The position numbers and the translations under genes are program-made. 45,278 bases of DNA from the NCBI GenBank assembly GCA_018268515.1, contig JAFDWK010000032.1, positions 1-45,278 on the forward strand, given 5' to 3'. Under the pieces are notes generated by a model that made no database searches, was not told the DNA's origin, and saw nothing but the letters and a program-made list of their open reading frames with translations. Every line of letters starts with the position of its first letter. Position 1 is the stretch's first letter. The stretch comes from Actinomycetota bacterium. GTDB taxonomy: Bacteria; Actinomycetota; Actinomycetes; Actinomycetales; Microbacteriaceae. Of this stretch, positions 25,304 through 33,081 are shown in pieces.

Positions 25304-26122
25304 TCACTTCGCCGTGAAGTACGTGTCATAGATCTTCTTGTACTCGCCGTCATCCTTGAACGCCTTCAGCTGCGCGTTGATGTCCGTGCGCAGCTGCTCG
25401 TTCTTGCCCTTCGCGAACGCGAAGCCGTAGGACTCGTTCGTGTTGTAGGTCTCGACGATCTTGTAGGCCTTGTCGTCCTTCTCGTGCTGCAGGTTCACCG
25501 GCTGATCCTGCAGGATCGCGTCGATCTGCCCGGCCTGGATGGCCGGCCACAGGTCGCCGTCACCCGAGTACTGCACGAGGTTCGCGCCCTTGGCGTGCTC
25601 CTTCGCATAGTTCTCGCCGGTGGTGCCCTGCTGCACGCCCACGTTCTTGCCGCTGAGGTCGTTGATGCCCTTGATGCCGGAGGAGCTCTTCACCAGCAGC
25701 GACTGCAGCGAGTCGTAGTAGGGGTCGGAGAAGTCGATGTTCTTCTTGCGCTCGTCGGTGATGGTCATCGCCGACGCACCCATGTCGCACTGCTTGGCGA
25801 GCAGGGCCGCACCCGACTGCAGCGAGTCGAAGTTCGTGACCTGGAACTGGATCTTCAGGTCGAGCTTCTTCGCGATGGCGGTGAGCAGATCGACGTCGAA
25901 GCCGGTGTACTGGCCCGAGCCGGCGTTCGCCTCGTACTCGAACGGCTTGTACGGGATGTCCGAGCAGACCGTGAGCGTGCCGGCCGTGATGAGTCCGTAG
26001 TCCTTCCCCGACGCGGCGCTCTCGGTCGGACTGGAGGCCGCCCCGGTCGAGCACCCGGCCAGGGTGAGGGTGGCGACCGCCGCGAGGGCGAGTGCGTAGG
26101 CGATCTTCGAGCGACGTTCCAT
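25304..26122 (-). CDS. Polar amino acid ABC transporter substrate-binding lipoprotein
   Basis: 272 aa. The lipobox is TLAGC with Cys at residue 24. The mature SBP_bac_3 fold shows GTLTVCSDIPYKPFEYE, GFDVDLLTAIAKKLDL, MTITDERKKNIDFSDPYY and LQDQPVNLQHEK. The conserved Arg/Asp pocket pattern (TDERK...DFSDPYY) fits basic or polar amino acids such as glutamine, glutamate, cystine or histidine; the exact ligand is not clear. The ATG at 26122 is chosen for AGGAG 7 nt upstream. A perfect 8-bp inverted repeat lies 64 nt upstream and could be the operator of this operon. Confidence 0.92.
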   Translation of the reverse strand: MERRSKIAYALALAAVATLTLAGCSTGAASSPTESAASGKDYGLITAGTLTVCSDIPYKPFEYEANAGSGQYTGFDVDLLTAIAKKLDLKIQFQVTNFDSLQSGAALLAKQCDMGASAMTITDERKKNIDFSDPYYDSLQSLLVKSSSGIKGINDLSGKNVGVQQGTTGENYAKEHAKGANLVQYSGDGDLWPAIQAGQIDAILQDQPVNLQHEKDDKAYKIVETYNTNESYGFAFAKGKNEQLRTDINAQLKAFKDDGEYKKIYDTYFTAK

Positions 26123-26185
26123 GTTCGACTCCTGTGTCGAGGACCTGATGTCCCGGTGCGGGTTGCCCACAATCTTGACACGGTG

Positions 26186-26205
26186 CCGTTACCGCCGGGT
26201 AACGG
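26186..26205. promoter_or_regulatory. Perfect inverted repeat CCGTTACC-N4-GGTAACGG
   Basis: Arms 26186-26193 and 26198-26205 are exact complements with a 4-bp spacer. It lies in the promoter region of the amino acid importer, 64-83 nt before the start. The size and symmetry fit a dimeric repressor site. The rest of the 26123-26352 gap contains a TTGACA (26175-26180, plus strand) with no plus-strand gene behind it and a CGAGACG-N-CGTCTCG palindrome (26305-26319). Confidence 0.5.
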
Positions 26206-26352
26206 GAACGGCCCCGTGGGCGTCTCGGTTCGGTATCGGCGGAACGGCGTCCGCGGAATCCCGCGGGTCGCGGTCCGGGCGACGCCCGCAGAATGTCTGG
26301 GATCCGAGACGACGTCTCGCGCGTGTCCTCCTGGGCGCGGTCGGAGCGGCGC

Positions 26353-26655
26353 TCAGACCTCGAAGTCGACGGCCGAGCGCCCGCCGGAGACCGCGCGCAC
26401 GTACCCCACGACCTCCTGATGCGCCGGATGCACCTGATACGCGTCCAGGCCCGCCTGATCGTCGAAGTCGGCGATCACGGTGACGTCCCAGTTGCCGTCG
26501 ATCGCGAACGCGTTCACGCCCGTCGACAGCGCACGGATCGACGGCACCACGCCGACGAGCCCCTGCAGCCGGGAGGCGATCCCGGCTGCGTGCTCCGCCC
26601 GCTCGGCCGGATCCGTCGCCGCCATCTTCCAGGTCACCACATGCCGCAGCGTCAT
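26353..26655 (-). CDS. Dabb-family (stress-responsive A/B barrel) protein
   Basis: 100 aa cytoplasmic protein. RHVVTWKM near the N-terminus, IDGNWDVTVIADFDDQAGLDAYQ in the middle and HPAHQEVVGYVRAV near the end are the Dabb domain pattern. Members form dimeric ferredoxin-like barrels; few have known activity. The ATG shares a base with the TGA of the glutaredoxin gene (TGATG), so it is the last gene of the rhodanese/glutaredoxin/Dabb operon. Confidence 0.82.
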   Translation of the reverse strand: MTLRHVVTWKMAATDPAERAEHAAGIASRLQGLVGVVPSIRALSTGVNAFAIDGNWDVTVIADFDDQAGLDAYQVHPAHQEVVGYVRAVSGGRSAVDFEV

Positions 26656-26966
26656 CACTCGCCTCCTTCTGCCGCGTCCGCGGCGCCTTCGGGTTCCGTC
26701 ATGCCCCCGGCCTTCTCCGCGAGCGCCTCGCGCAGCCGCTCCGGCGAGAGGCGCCAGTGCCCGTGCAGCTCGCCGTCTATGAGCAGCACCGGGATCTTCT
26801 CCCAGTACTTCTCGTAGAGGGCGGGATCGTCCAGGATCGACAGCTCGGTGATCTCCATGTCCTCGGCGAGCGCGTCCGGCAGCTCGGCGACGACCGCGTC
26901 GACGACGTCCGATGCCACGTCGCACAGGTGGCAGTCGGGCTTGCCGATCAGCGTCAGTGCGATCAC
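26655..26966 (-). CDS. Glutaredoxin-like thiol protein (CxxC)
   Basis: 103 aa. TLIGKPDCHLCDVASDVV has the redox pair C12-H-L-C15, and KIPVLLIDGELHGHWRL has the cis-Pro strand of the thioredoxin fold (DUF836/glutaredoxin-like 2). A 20-residue acidic C-terminal tail follows. The GTG start overlaps the rhodanese stop (GTGA), so the two are translationally coupled. It likely reduces a protein or persulfide intermediate; the partner is not known. Confidence 0.85.
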   Translation of the reverse strand: MIALTLIGKPDCHLCDVASDVVDAVVAELPDALAEDMEITELSILDDPALYEKYWEKIPVLLIDGELHGHWRLSPERLREALAEKAGGMTEPEGAADAAEGGE

Positions 26967-27265
26967 GAGGCCGGGATCTCGATCTCGCGCCCCTCGGCGA
27001 TCCACTCGGCCGTGCCGCCCTCGACGTTCGTGACGTCGTAGCCGCGCGCTTCGAGCGCCTCCACGACCCGCGCCGAGCGCCCACCGAGCTGGCAGATCAC
27101 GTCGAAGGCGACGTCGGGCAGCTCGTGCAGCAGGTCGCCGATCTCCGACATGGGCAGGTTCACGGCGCCCGGCACATGCCCCGCGGCGAACTCGCCGCGC
27201 TCGCGCACGTCGATGAGGGGCGTCTCGGTCCGCTCGGCCAGCTGAGCGACGGTGATCGTCTTCAT
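26963..27265 (-). CDS. Single-domain rhodanese (sulfurtransferase)
   Basis: 100 aa. LIDVRERGEFAAGHVPGAVNLP is the classic rhodanese strand-helix pattern. The active loop CQLGGRS starts at Cys58, which would carry the persulfide. It heads a three-gene thiol operon and is the last host gene before the IS110 element. The ATG at 27265 is preceded by GGATCC rather than a good Shine-Dalgarno, and an AAGAAT-like -10 lies about 8 nt further up, so a leaderless start is possible. Confidence 0.88.
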   Translation of the reverse strand: MKTITVAQLAERTETPLIDVRERGEFAAGHVPGAVNLPMSEIGDLLHELPDVAFDVICQLGGRSARVVEALEARGYDVTNVEGGTAEWIAEGREIEIPAS

Positions 27266-27393
27266 GGATCCGATTCTTCCAGACGTCCGCACCGCCGGAC
27301 GCGCCCGCCCCGCGCCGCGAATGTCGGGTTCGCATGGCACCTCGCGCCGTTATTCGTGATGGGTTCCGACCCGAGGTGATGCTCCTATTGGTG

Positions 27394-28664
27394 TCAAGCG
27401 GCGGAGCTGGGTGTGTGCTGGGTGTTGAGCCATTGGCGGTAGGCGGTCGCGAGGGCGGCGTTGGGGCGGGTGCCGCGTTCGAGTTCGCTGATGCGCGCGG
27501 CGACGGTGCCGAGGTGTTCTGCGGCCTGGGTGAGGGTCAGCCCGCGCTCGTGCCGGAGGGGTCGGAGGTCGTCGGTCTGCGGGGCGGGCGCGGGGTGGAC
27601 GAGGAGGTGCCAGGCCTCGCGGGCGATGGCTCGTTTGAGGCAGCGGAGGATGTCTTTCTTGCTCTTGCCTGCGGCGGTGAGCTTGGCGGCGTAGGCCTGT
27701 GTGCGGGGATCGGTGGACAGGCGCACGAGCGCGATCTGGTGCAGCGCCCAGTTGCCTTGTCGGTCGCCGCCGCGGTTGAGTCGGTGCCGGTTGGTCTTTC
27801 CGGAGCTGGCGGGGATCGGCGCGGCCCCGCAGAGGGCGGCGAGGGACGCTTCGGAGCGGAGCCGGTCGGGGTTGTCGCCGGCTGTGATCAGCAGGGTCGC
27901 GGCGGTGATCACACCGAACCCTGGGGTGGCGAGCATCGCGGGCGCGGTGCGGGTGACCAGGACGCGCAGTTCGGAGTCGATCTCGGCGATCTCGGCGGTG
28001 AGGGCCTGGTGTCGGCGCGCAGGCGCCGTAGCGCCTGCCCGGTCGCGGTCGCGACGGTGTCCACGGCGGCGCCGGGCCGGGTGGCGGCGAGGGCATCGAT
28101 CAGCTTGCCGGTATCGAGGCTGCGGAAGCGTGCCCGGACCTCGTCCGGTGCGGTGATCAGCAGCGATGTGATCTGTCGGAGGGCGGCGACGCGCGCTTTC
28201 ATCGCGGATCGGCGCACGGCCATCAGCACCCGGATCTGCTCGACGGGGCCGTCGGCGGTCTTCGCGACAGGGAGCGTGTCGGGCTCGGCGAGGGCCTGCG
28301 CCGCGGCTGCGTACGCGTCGATCGGGTCGGACTTCCCGCGGCGGCGCTGCGCCCGCTTGGGGCGGATCACCTCGCGGATGGGCACACCCGCGTCAGCGAG
28401 GAAGCGGGCCAAGCCCGCGCCATACGAGTTCGTGCCCTCGACGCCGACCAGCACGATCAGCCCGAAAGAGGCGATGAAGCCGAGCAGCTGCCGGTACCCG
28501 TTCATCGTCGCGGGAACCGGCATGTCGCCCAGACGGGCGCCGGTGCCCGCATCCAGGACAGCGACGTGGTGGGTGTCCTTGTGTGTGTCCACTCCCGCGA
28601 CGACGCGGGCGGACGGGCCGTCACCATCGCGCAGCGGGATGACTTCCGAGGTGGTTATTGTCAT
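27394..28664 (-). pseudogene. IS110-family transposase, frameshifted, with C-terminal XRE-like helix-turn-helix
   Basis: The N-terminal part starts at ATG 28664. Its DEDD RuvC-like domain shows GVDTHKDTHHVAVLD, VGVEGTNSYGAG and GKSDPIDAYAAA, giving all four acidic residues. The frame is lost near 28006-28025: the expected continuation (HQALTAEIAEIDSELRVL) is found in another frame. It then continues through MLATPGFGVITAATLL, the Tnp_20 serine motif PIPASSGKTNRHRLNRGGDR, and REAWHLL to a stop at 27394. After the normal transposase end there is an extra helix-turn-helix (GLTLTQAAEHLGTVAARISE, then LERGTRPNAAL). Net loss of one base, or gain of two, would explain the break; a programmed shift is less likely. 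Active protein is not expected from this copy. Confidence 0.85.
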
Positions 28665-28696
28665 GATGGTTGTCGTGTCTTCCTCATCGGGGGCAC

Positions 28697-28773
28697 GTCG
28701 GTCAGAGGCTGGCAGACAGGACGTTGATGGGGCTCTCCAGGCTCATATGAAGTCATGCTCGCCTCTGGCCGAC
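28697..28773 (-). ncRNA. Candidate IS110 bridge RNA (structured segment upstream of the transposase)
   Basis: On the minus strand GTCGGCCAGAGGC pairs with GCCTCTGACCGAC (28761-28773 with 28697-28709, 12 of 13 bp plus one G-U) and closes a 51-nt loop. A second small stem (CCGAC/GTCGG) flanks it at 28769-28785. The segment lies between the presumed element end and the transposase ATG, where IS110-group elements encode their bridge (seek) RNA. The RNA may extend to about 28880. No comparison was possible. Confidence 0.5.
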
Positions 28774-28954
28774 GCTGTTGTCGGACCCCTCGCCGCCCGG
28801 GCACGCGGACGGATCACGCCAAAGGCAGACCCAAGAGCCGCCAGTCAAGTTTCGAGTCACACGCACCCGAACGACGAGGTGATTCCATCCTCTACGCCAA
28901 GTCCTCCCGTTGCTGAGCCCGAACAGGCCAGCCCGACGCACCGGGAATGCACGA

Positions 28955-28987
28955 AGCGCCCCGGCGATCGGGACGATCGGGGGCGCT
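28955..28987 (-). terminator. Hairpin terminator after the bS22 gene
   Basis: AGCGCCCC and GGGGCGCT (28955-28962, 28980-28987) enclose a further CGATCG/CGATCG pairing. It lies 28 nt after the bS22 stop. A short T-poor tail follows. The 28884-28954 stretch between the element and this hairpin shows no gene. Confidence 0.65.
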
Positions 28988-29015
28988 CAGTGACTTGCGC
29001 GCTCGGCGCAGCCGC

Positions 29016-29114
29016 TTACTTCTTGTTGCGGCGCTGGTGGCGAGTCTTGCGAAGCAGCTTGCGGTGCTTCTTCTTCGCCATGCGCTTGCGGCGCTTCTTG
29101 ATGACAGAACCCAC
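29016..29114 (-). CDS. 30S ribosomal protein bS22 (AURKAIP1/COX24-domain micro-protein)
   Basis: 32 aa, almost entirely Lys/Arg: it begins M(V)GSVIKKRRKRMAKKKHRK and ends RHQRRNKK. This matches the actinobacterial micro-protein found in mycobacterial ribosomes as bS22. GTG at 29114 is the start, with GTGAGG upstream. It lies next to the small HTH gene and proC is nearby, as in Mycobacterium tuberculosis Rv0500 (proC), Rv0500A and Rv0500B. The gene is too short for many gene finders but the match is essentially full-length. Confidence 0.93.
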   Translation of the reverse strand: MGSVIKKRRKRMAKKKHRKLLRKTRHQRRNKK

Positions 29115-29276
29115 GGAAACCTCACTACGTCAGGGGCTGGGCGTCGCACACAGGACGACGCCCGGGATCGGGCACGGAAAAAATGCCTCGGAACAGTCTA
29201 GCGCACACCGTCGACGCCGCCCGACGCGCACCCCGGAACCGACGACCGGTCCACGACCGGACGGCGCGACGATCGT

Positions 29277-29477
29277 TCAGCCGGCGTCGGCGATCGGCTT
29301 CTGCAGTGCGGCGGTGACCGCGGACTCCGGCACGCGATAGCTGCGACCGAACCGGATCGCGGGCAGCTCGCCCGCGTGCACCAGCCGATACACCGTCATC
29401 TTGGACACGCGCATGATCGCCGCCACCTCGGCGACCGTCAGGAATCTCACATCCGGAAGCTGCTCGGGCATCCCCAT
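29277..29477 (-). CDS. Small excisionase/BldC-like helix-turn-helix protein
   Basis: 66 aa. VRFLTVAEVAAIMRVSKMT then VYRLVHAGELPAIRFGRSYR is a MerR/Xis-type winged helix that binds DNA. It is the conserved actinobacterial partner of bS22 (Rv0500A-like position). The ATG at 29477 has a purine-rich GGAGAGGGGGG just upstream. Only the DNA-binding domain is present, so it may bind cooperatively along DNA as BldC does. Its targets are unknown. Confidence 0.88.
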   Translation of the reverse strand: MGMPEQLPDVRFLTVAEVAAIMRVSKMTVYRLVHAGELPAIRFGRSYRVPESAVTAALQKPIADAG

Positions 29478-29582
29478 CTACCCCCCTCTCCCGCCGCACG
29501 ACCTGCGCGGCGGGTTGCGACAACTGTAGGGGCTGGCTGGGACGCGTGTAAACCCATGTGGTGGCTGTGACTGGCGCCGTGA

Positions 29583-30242
29583 TCACGATCCGCCGGAACC
29601 GGGGCGCAGGAACCCGCTCTCATAGGCCATCACGATCGCTTGGATCCGGTCCCGTGCACCCAGTTTGGCGAGCATCCGGGCGATATGCGTCTTCACCGTC
29701 GCATCGCCGAGGAACAGCTCGCGGGCGATCTCCGCGTTGGACAGGCCGCGCCCCACCAGCGTCAGCACCTCGCGTTCGCGCGCGCTGAGCGCCTCGAACG
29801 GCGCGAACTGCGCGTCGGCGCCGGGCCGCGCGAAGCGCTCGATGAGGCGGCGCGTGATCGACGGCGCCAGGAGTGCGTCGCCGGCCGCGGCCTGCCGGAT
29901 CGCGGAGACCAGCTGCTCGCGCGGCGCGTCCTTGAGCAGGAACCCGGCCGCCCCCGCGCGCAGCGCATCGAAGACGTACTCGTCGAGGTCGAACGTGGTC
30001 AGCACCAGCACGCGGGCGCGGCTGCCCGCGTCGGTGAGCCGGCGGGTCGCTTCGATCCCGTCGAGCACGGGCATCCGCACGTCCATCAGCACGACGTCCG
30101 GATCCTCCCTGCCGACCCGGCGCAGGCACTCGGCGCCGTCGGCCGCCTCGCCGACCACCGCGATGTCCTGCTCCAGGTCGAGGATGAGCCGGAACCCGGT
30201 GCGGACCAGGGTCTGGTCGTCCGCGATCAGCACGCGGATCAC
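29583..30242 (-). CDS. NarL/LuxR-family response regulator
   Basis: 219 aa. The receiver domain (1-120) has acidic D8/D9, the phospho-acceptor D54 (VVLMDVRMP), and K104 (FLLKD). The C-terminal LuxR-type helix-turn-helix (about 150-215) shows LSAREREVLTLVGRGLSNAE then IARELFLGDATVKTHI. The GTG start overlaps the kinase stop (GTGA), so kinase and regulator are coupled. Likely targets are nearby membrane functions, possibly the divergent 31952 gene; that is a guess from position. Confidence 0.93.
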   Translation of the reverse strand: MIRVLIADDQTLVRTGFRLILDLEQDIAVVGEAADGAECLRRVGREDPDVVLMDVRMPVLDGIEATRRLTDAGSRARVLVLTTFDLDEYVFDALRAGAAGFLLKDAPREQLVSAIRQAAAGDALLAPSITRRLIERFARPGADAQFAPFEALSAREREVLTLVGRGLSNAEIARELFLGDATVKTHIARMLAKLGARDRIQAIVMAYESGFLRPGSGGS

Positions 30243-31801
30243 GGGGCGTCCTCCGGGGCGGACGCGGTGTCGTCTGGGGCGAGTGGGGCGGGTGGGGCGG
30301 CCGTCGGGGCGGAGCGGGCCGCGCGTGAGCCGGACGGATCGGCCGAGCCGGGCGAAGCATCCGAGGCGGATGGGCCGCCCGACGCGCGCAGTTCGCGCGA
30401 ATCGGACGGGAGCTCCCAGACGGGGGGATCGCCCTCCGGCGCGAGCGGCAGGACGGCGTGCACCGCGAACCCGCCGTCCGGCGAGGGACCCGCCGCGAAG
30501 CTCCCGCGCAGCGCCCGCACCCGCTCCGCCATCCCTCGGATGCCGTACCCCGGCGCGCCCACCGGTCGCGGCGCGTCCGTGTTCCCCGGCGCGTCCGCGG
30601 TCGCCGACCGGGCACCGATCCCGCGGCGGGAGCCGGGGCCGCTGACGACGTCCACGGCGATCGCGTCCGCCCCCTGGCGCACCGCCACGGACACCGGGTC
30701 GCCGGGGGCGCCGTGCCGGCGCGCATTGGTCAGCGACTCCTGCACGATGCGGTAGCACGCGAGGTCCACCGCGGCGGGGAGGGGATCCGCGTCCAGTCGC
30801 AGCTCCAGCGTGACGCGCAGTCCCGACCTCCGCGCCGACGCCGCCAGCACGGGCAGGGATCCGGCCCCCGCGACGGGCGCGGAGGGCGCGCCGCCGCGGC
30901 CCGGCAGGATCGGGTCCGGCTCCGCCGCCGCCTCGCCCCCGGGCGACCGGCCTTCGGGGTGCCCGGCGCCGGACGGCTCTGCCTCTGCGTCCTGCCCTCC
31001 CCCTGCCGCCGGATCCGCTCCCGACGCCGGATCCGCCCCAGACCTCGGATCCGCCTCTGCCGCGTCCTCGCCGTCTCCCGCCCGGAGCACGTCGAGGACC
31101 CGCCGGATCTCGCCGAGCGCCCCCCGCGCGGTCTCGCGGATGGCCCGCACCGGCTCAGCCGCCCGGGCGGGCGCCGCGTGCAGGGCGGCCTCGGCCGCGT
31201 CCGCCTGCACGGCGATCGCGCCGAGCGTGTGCGCGACCACATCGTGCAGCTCCCGGGCGATGCGCAGCCGCTCCTCGGCGGCCGCCAGGCGAGCTGCCTC
31301 GCGCTGGCGACGCTCGGCCGCGGTGACCCGCCCCCGCCAGTACCGGCTCGCGCGCCCCAGCAGCCAGATCCCGCCGAACAGCAGCAGGATGAAGACGTAG
31401 TCGACGCCGTCGCCGAGACGCTCCTGCACGAGCAGCACGACGACGAACCCGGCACCAGCCGCCGCCGCGACGGCCTCCTCCGACCACGCCGCGACCGAGT
31501 ACATCCCGATCGCGAAGACCGCGAGCGACCAGAGCGATCCCGGCGGCTGCGAGAGCAGCGTCTGGGCGGCGCTCGCGGCCACGATGAGAGCGAGTGCGAG
31601 CACCGGCGCCCGCCGGCGCAGCAGCAGCGCGAGCGCCATCACCACGGCGCTGGGCAGCGTCGCCGCGATCGGCCCCTCCGCAGGATTGCCGGTGAGCACG
31701 CTCGCCACGGCGATCGCGCACAGCAGGGCCGCGAGCACCGCGTCCGGTGCCGGAACCCCCGCGATCCGGCGGCGCCGGAACCGGGCCAGGGCCTGCCGCA
31801 T
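30239..31801 (-). CDS. NarL-type sensor histidine kinase with long low-complexity insertions
   Basis: 520 aa. Five or so membrane helices (20-150) form a membrane-embedded sensor with no large external domain. The HisKA_3 dimerisation helix has ARELHDVVAHTL with H186. The ATPase N-box is ESLTNARRHG (N359) and the last G-box is GYGIRGMAERV. Odd: a 70-residue Ala/Asp/Pro/Gly-rich segment (about 243-313, repeated SGADP units encoded by GGATCC-rich DNA) separates the two kinase domains. Another insertion lies before GYGIRGM, and a disordered Ser/Pro/Ala tail of about 70 residues ends the protein. Partner of the response regulator downstream. Confidence 0.9.
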   Translation of the reverse strand: MRQALARFRRRRIAGVPAPDAVLAALLCAIAVASVLTGNPAEGPIAATLPSAVVMALALLLRRRAPVLALALIVAASAAQTLLSQPPGSLWSLAVFAIGMYSVAAWSEEAVAAAAGAGFVVVLLVQERLGDGVDYVFILLLFGGIWLLGRASRYWRGRVTAAERRQREAARLAAAEERLRIARELHDVVAHTLGAIAVQADAAEAALHAAPARAAEPVRAIRETARGALGEIRRVLDVLRAGDGEDAAEADPRSGADPASGADPAAGGGQDAEAEPSGAGHPEGRSPGGEAAAEPDPILPGRGGAPSAPVAGAGSLPVLAASARRSGLRVTLELRLDADPLPAAVDLACYRIVQESLTNARRHGAPGDPVSVAVRQGADAIAVDVVSGPGSRRGIGARSATADAPGNTDAPRPVGAPGYGIRGMAERVRALRGSFAAGPSPDGGFAVHAVLPLAPEGDPPVWELPSDSRELRASGGPSASDASPGSADPSGSRAARSAPTAAPPAPLAPDDTASAPEDAP

Positions 31802-31951
31802 GGCCTCATGCTATTCCGCCGACCCGACGAGCGTGTCCGCCGCACGGGCTACACCGCACCGCCGCCCGGCCGACGGCGATCACCTCCCGGAGCGACGCGG
31901 CCGGGCCCCGCCGGGGAGCACGCTGGCCGGCACCAGCAGAAGGAGAACCCC

Positions 31952-32602
31952 ATGTCCGCCCGTCCCACCCGGATCCTCGCCCTCGTGGCGCTCGTCGTCG
32001 GTCCGCTCACCCTCATCGTCACGAACCTCGCGCAATGGCTGCTGCAGCCGGCCGGCGCCGATCCCACGGCGGCCGACGCCGCCGCGCAGTTCCCCCAGGT
32101 CTGGCTGGTCGTCGGCCTGCTCGCCGTGTTCGGCCCGCTGATCTGGCTCGCCGGCCTGCCCGCGACCGCGGCGCTCGCGACCGGACGCGGAGCGGTCGTC
32201 ACCGGCGTCGGCACGCTGCTGACCGGTGCCGGGCTCGCCGCCGGGATCGGCCACCTGGCCGCGTTCTTCAGCGCCTACGGCGCGATCGCGCAGGCGGGGC
32301 TTCCTGCCGGCGATGAGAAGACGATGATCGCCGCCGTCGAGGCGGAGCCGCTCGGCGGCGTCCTGCTGATCGTGTTCCTGGTCTGCTACTCGATCGGCCC
32401 GATCGTGCTCACGGTCGGCCTGCGCCTGGCCCGTCGCGTCGCCGTCTGGGTCCCGATCGCCGCGATCCTCACTGCCGGAGCCGATCTCTTCGGCGGCCCG
32501 ATCGCCGGGATCGTGCAGCTCGTCGCCCTCGCCGCTGCGTGGGGCGCGATCGTCGTCGCCGTCGCCCGGAGGGATGCGGGGCTCAGGCCCCGAGGCGCTT
32601 GA
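31952..32602 (+). CDS. Hypothetical membrane protein
   Basis: 216 aa with about six hydrophobic helices and an N-terminal helix (ILALVALVVGPLTLIVTNLA). Small acidic loops such as PAGADPTAADAAAQFPQVW lie between. AAGGAGAACCCC precedes the ATG. It is divergent from the two-component system across a 150-nt gap, a common layout for a membrane protein controlled by the adjacent kinase/regulator. Its last 20 bp overlap the 3' end of the convergent ArsR gene. I do not recognise the family. Confidence 0.78.
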   Translation: MSARPTRILALVALVVGPLTLIVTNLAQWLLQPAGADPTAADAAAQFPQVWLVVGLLAVFGPLIWLAGLPATAALATGRGAVVTGVGTLLTGAGLAAGIGHLAAFFSAYGAIAQAGLPAGDEKTMIAAVEAEPLGGVLLIVFLVCYSIGPIVLTVGLRLARRVAVWVPIAAILTAGADLFGGPIAGIVQLVALAAAWGAIVVAVARRDAGLRPRGA

Positions 32603-33005
32603 GCGCGGTCTGCACCACGTGCTTGGCGCTCGCCGCGGCGCGGCCGACGACCTCGGCCGCGTGCGCGGCGCCGTCGGGCAGCGGCGGCACGACGCCGAGG
32701 GCCGCGAGGTCGGGCGCGGAGTCGCCGTAGGCGTCGGCCAGGAACGGCACGAGCCAGTCATCGACCTGCTCCAGCGGGGCGGCCTCGATGCTGTAGAAGC
32801 GGCGCTGACCGTCCTCGCGGACGGTGACCAGCTCGGCCTCGCGCAGCACCTTGAGGTGCTTGGAGACCGTGGGCTGACTGATCCCGAGCTCGCTCACGAT
32901 CTGCGTGACGCTGGTGCCGGCATCCCCTTCTTCGGACCGCTGGCGCAGGAGCTGCAGGATGTCCCGTCTCGTGCCGTCGGCGATCACGTCGAAGATGTCG
33001 GTCAT
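32583..33005 (-). CDS. ArsR-family transcriptional regulator
   Basis: 140 aa. The winged helix (about 5-80) has IADGTRRDILQLLRQ, SVTQIVSELGISQPTVSKHL, and a beta wing VREDGQRRFYSI. The usual ArsR metal-binding Cys pair (CxC in helix 3) is absent, so it is not a classical metal sensor. A C-terminal extension of about 60 residues ends in KHVVQTALKRLGA. It is divergent from ktrB (76-nt gap) and may regulate it or itself. Confidence 0.85.
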   Translation of the reverse strand: MTDIFDVIADGTRRDILQLLRQRSEEGDAGTSVTQIVSELGISQPTVSKHLKVLREAELVTVREDGQRRFYSIEAAPLEQVDDWLVPFLADAYGDSAPDLAALGVVPPLPDGAAHAAEVVGRAAASAKHVVQTALKRLGA

Positions 33006-33081
33006 GCCTTCACAGTAGCCGCGCCACGGGCGGAGTACCATGACGAAGGCCTGGCGGACGGAGGATCGGAGGGGCTGGACC

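Larger units (their letters stand above)
27372..28883 (-). mobile_element. IS110-family insertion sequence
   Basis: About 1.5 kb between the rhodanese operon and the bS22 gene. It contains a DEDD transposase split by a frameshift and an upstream non-coding stretch with strong secondary structure. The proposed limits are two copies of CGAGGTGAT, at 27372-27380 and 28875-28883, which could be the core sequences flanking an IS110 insertion; these elements lack terminal inverted repeats. GGATCC, frequent elsewhere in the window, is absent throughout, which supports foreign origin. The ends are tentative. Confidence 0.7.

Noticed and set aside
26175..26205. Plus-strand promoter (TTGACA at 26175)
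   Set aside because: The -10 at the right spacing is poor and no plus-strand gene follows.
28006..28025. Programmed frameshift in the IS110 transposase
   Set aside because: No slippery heptamer is apparent and IS110 transposases are normally one frame; a mutation is the simpler reading.
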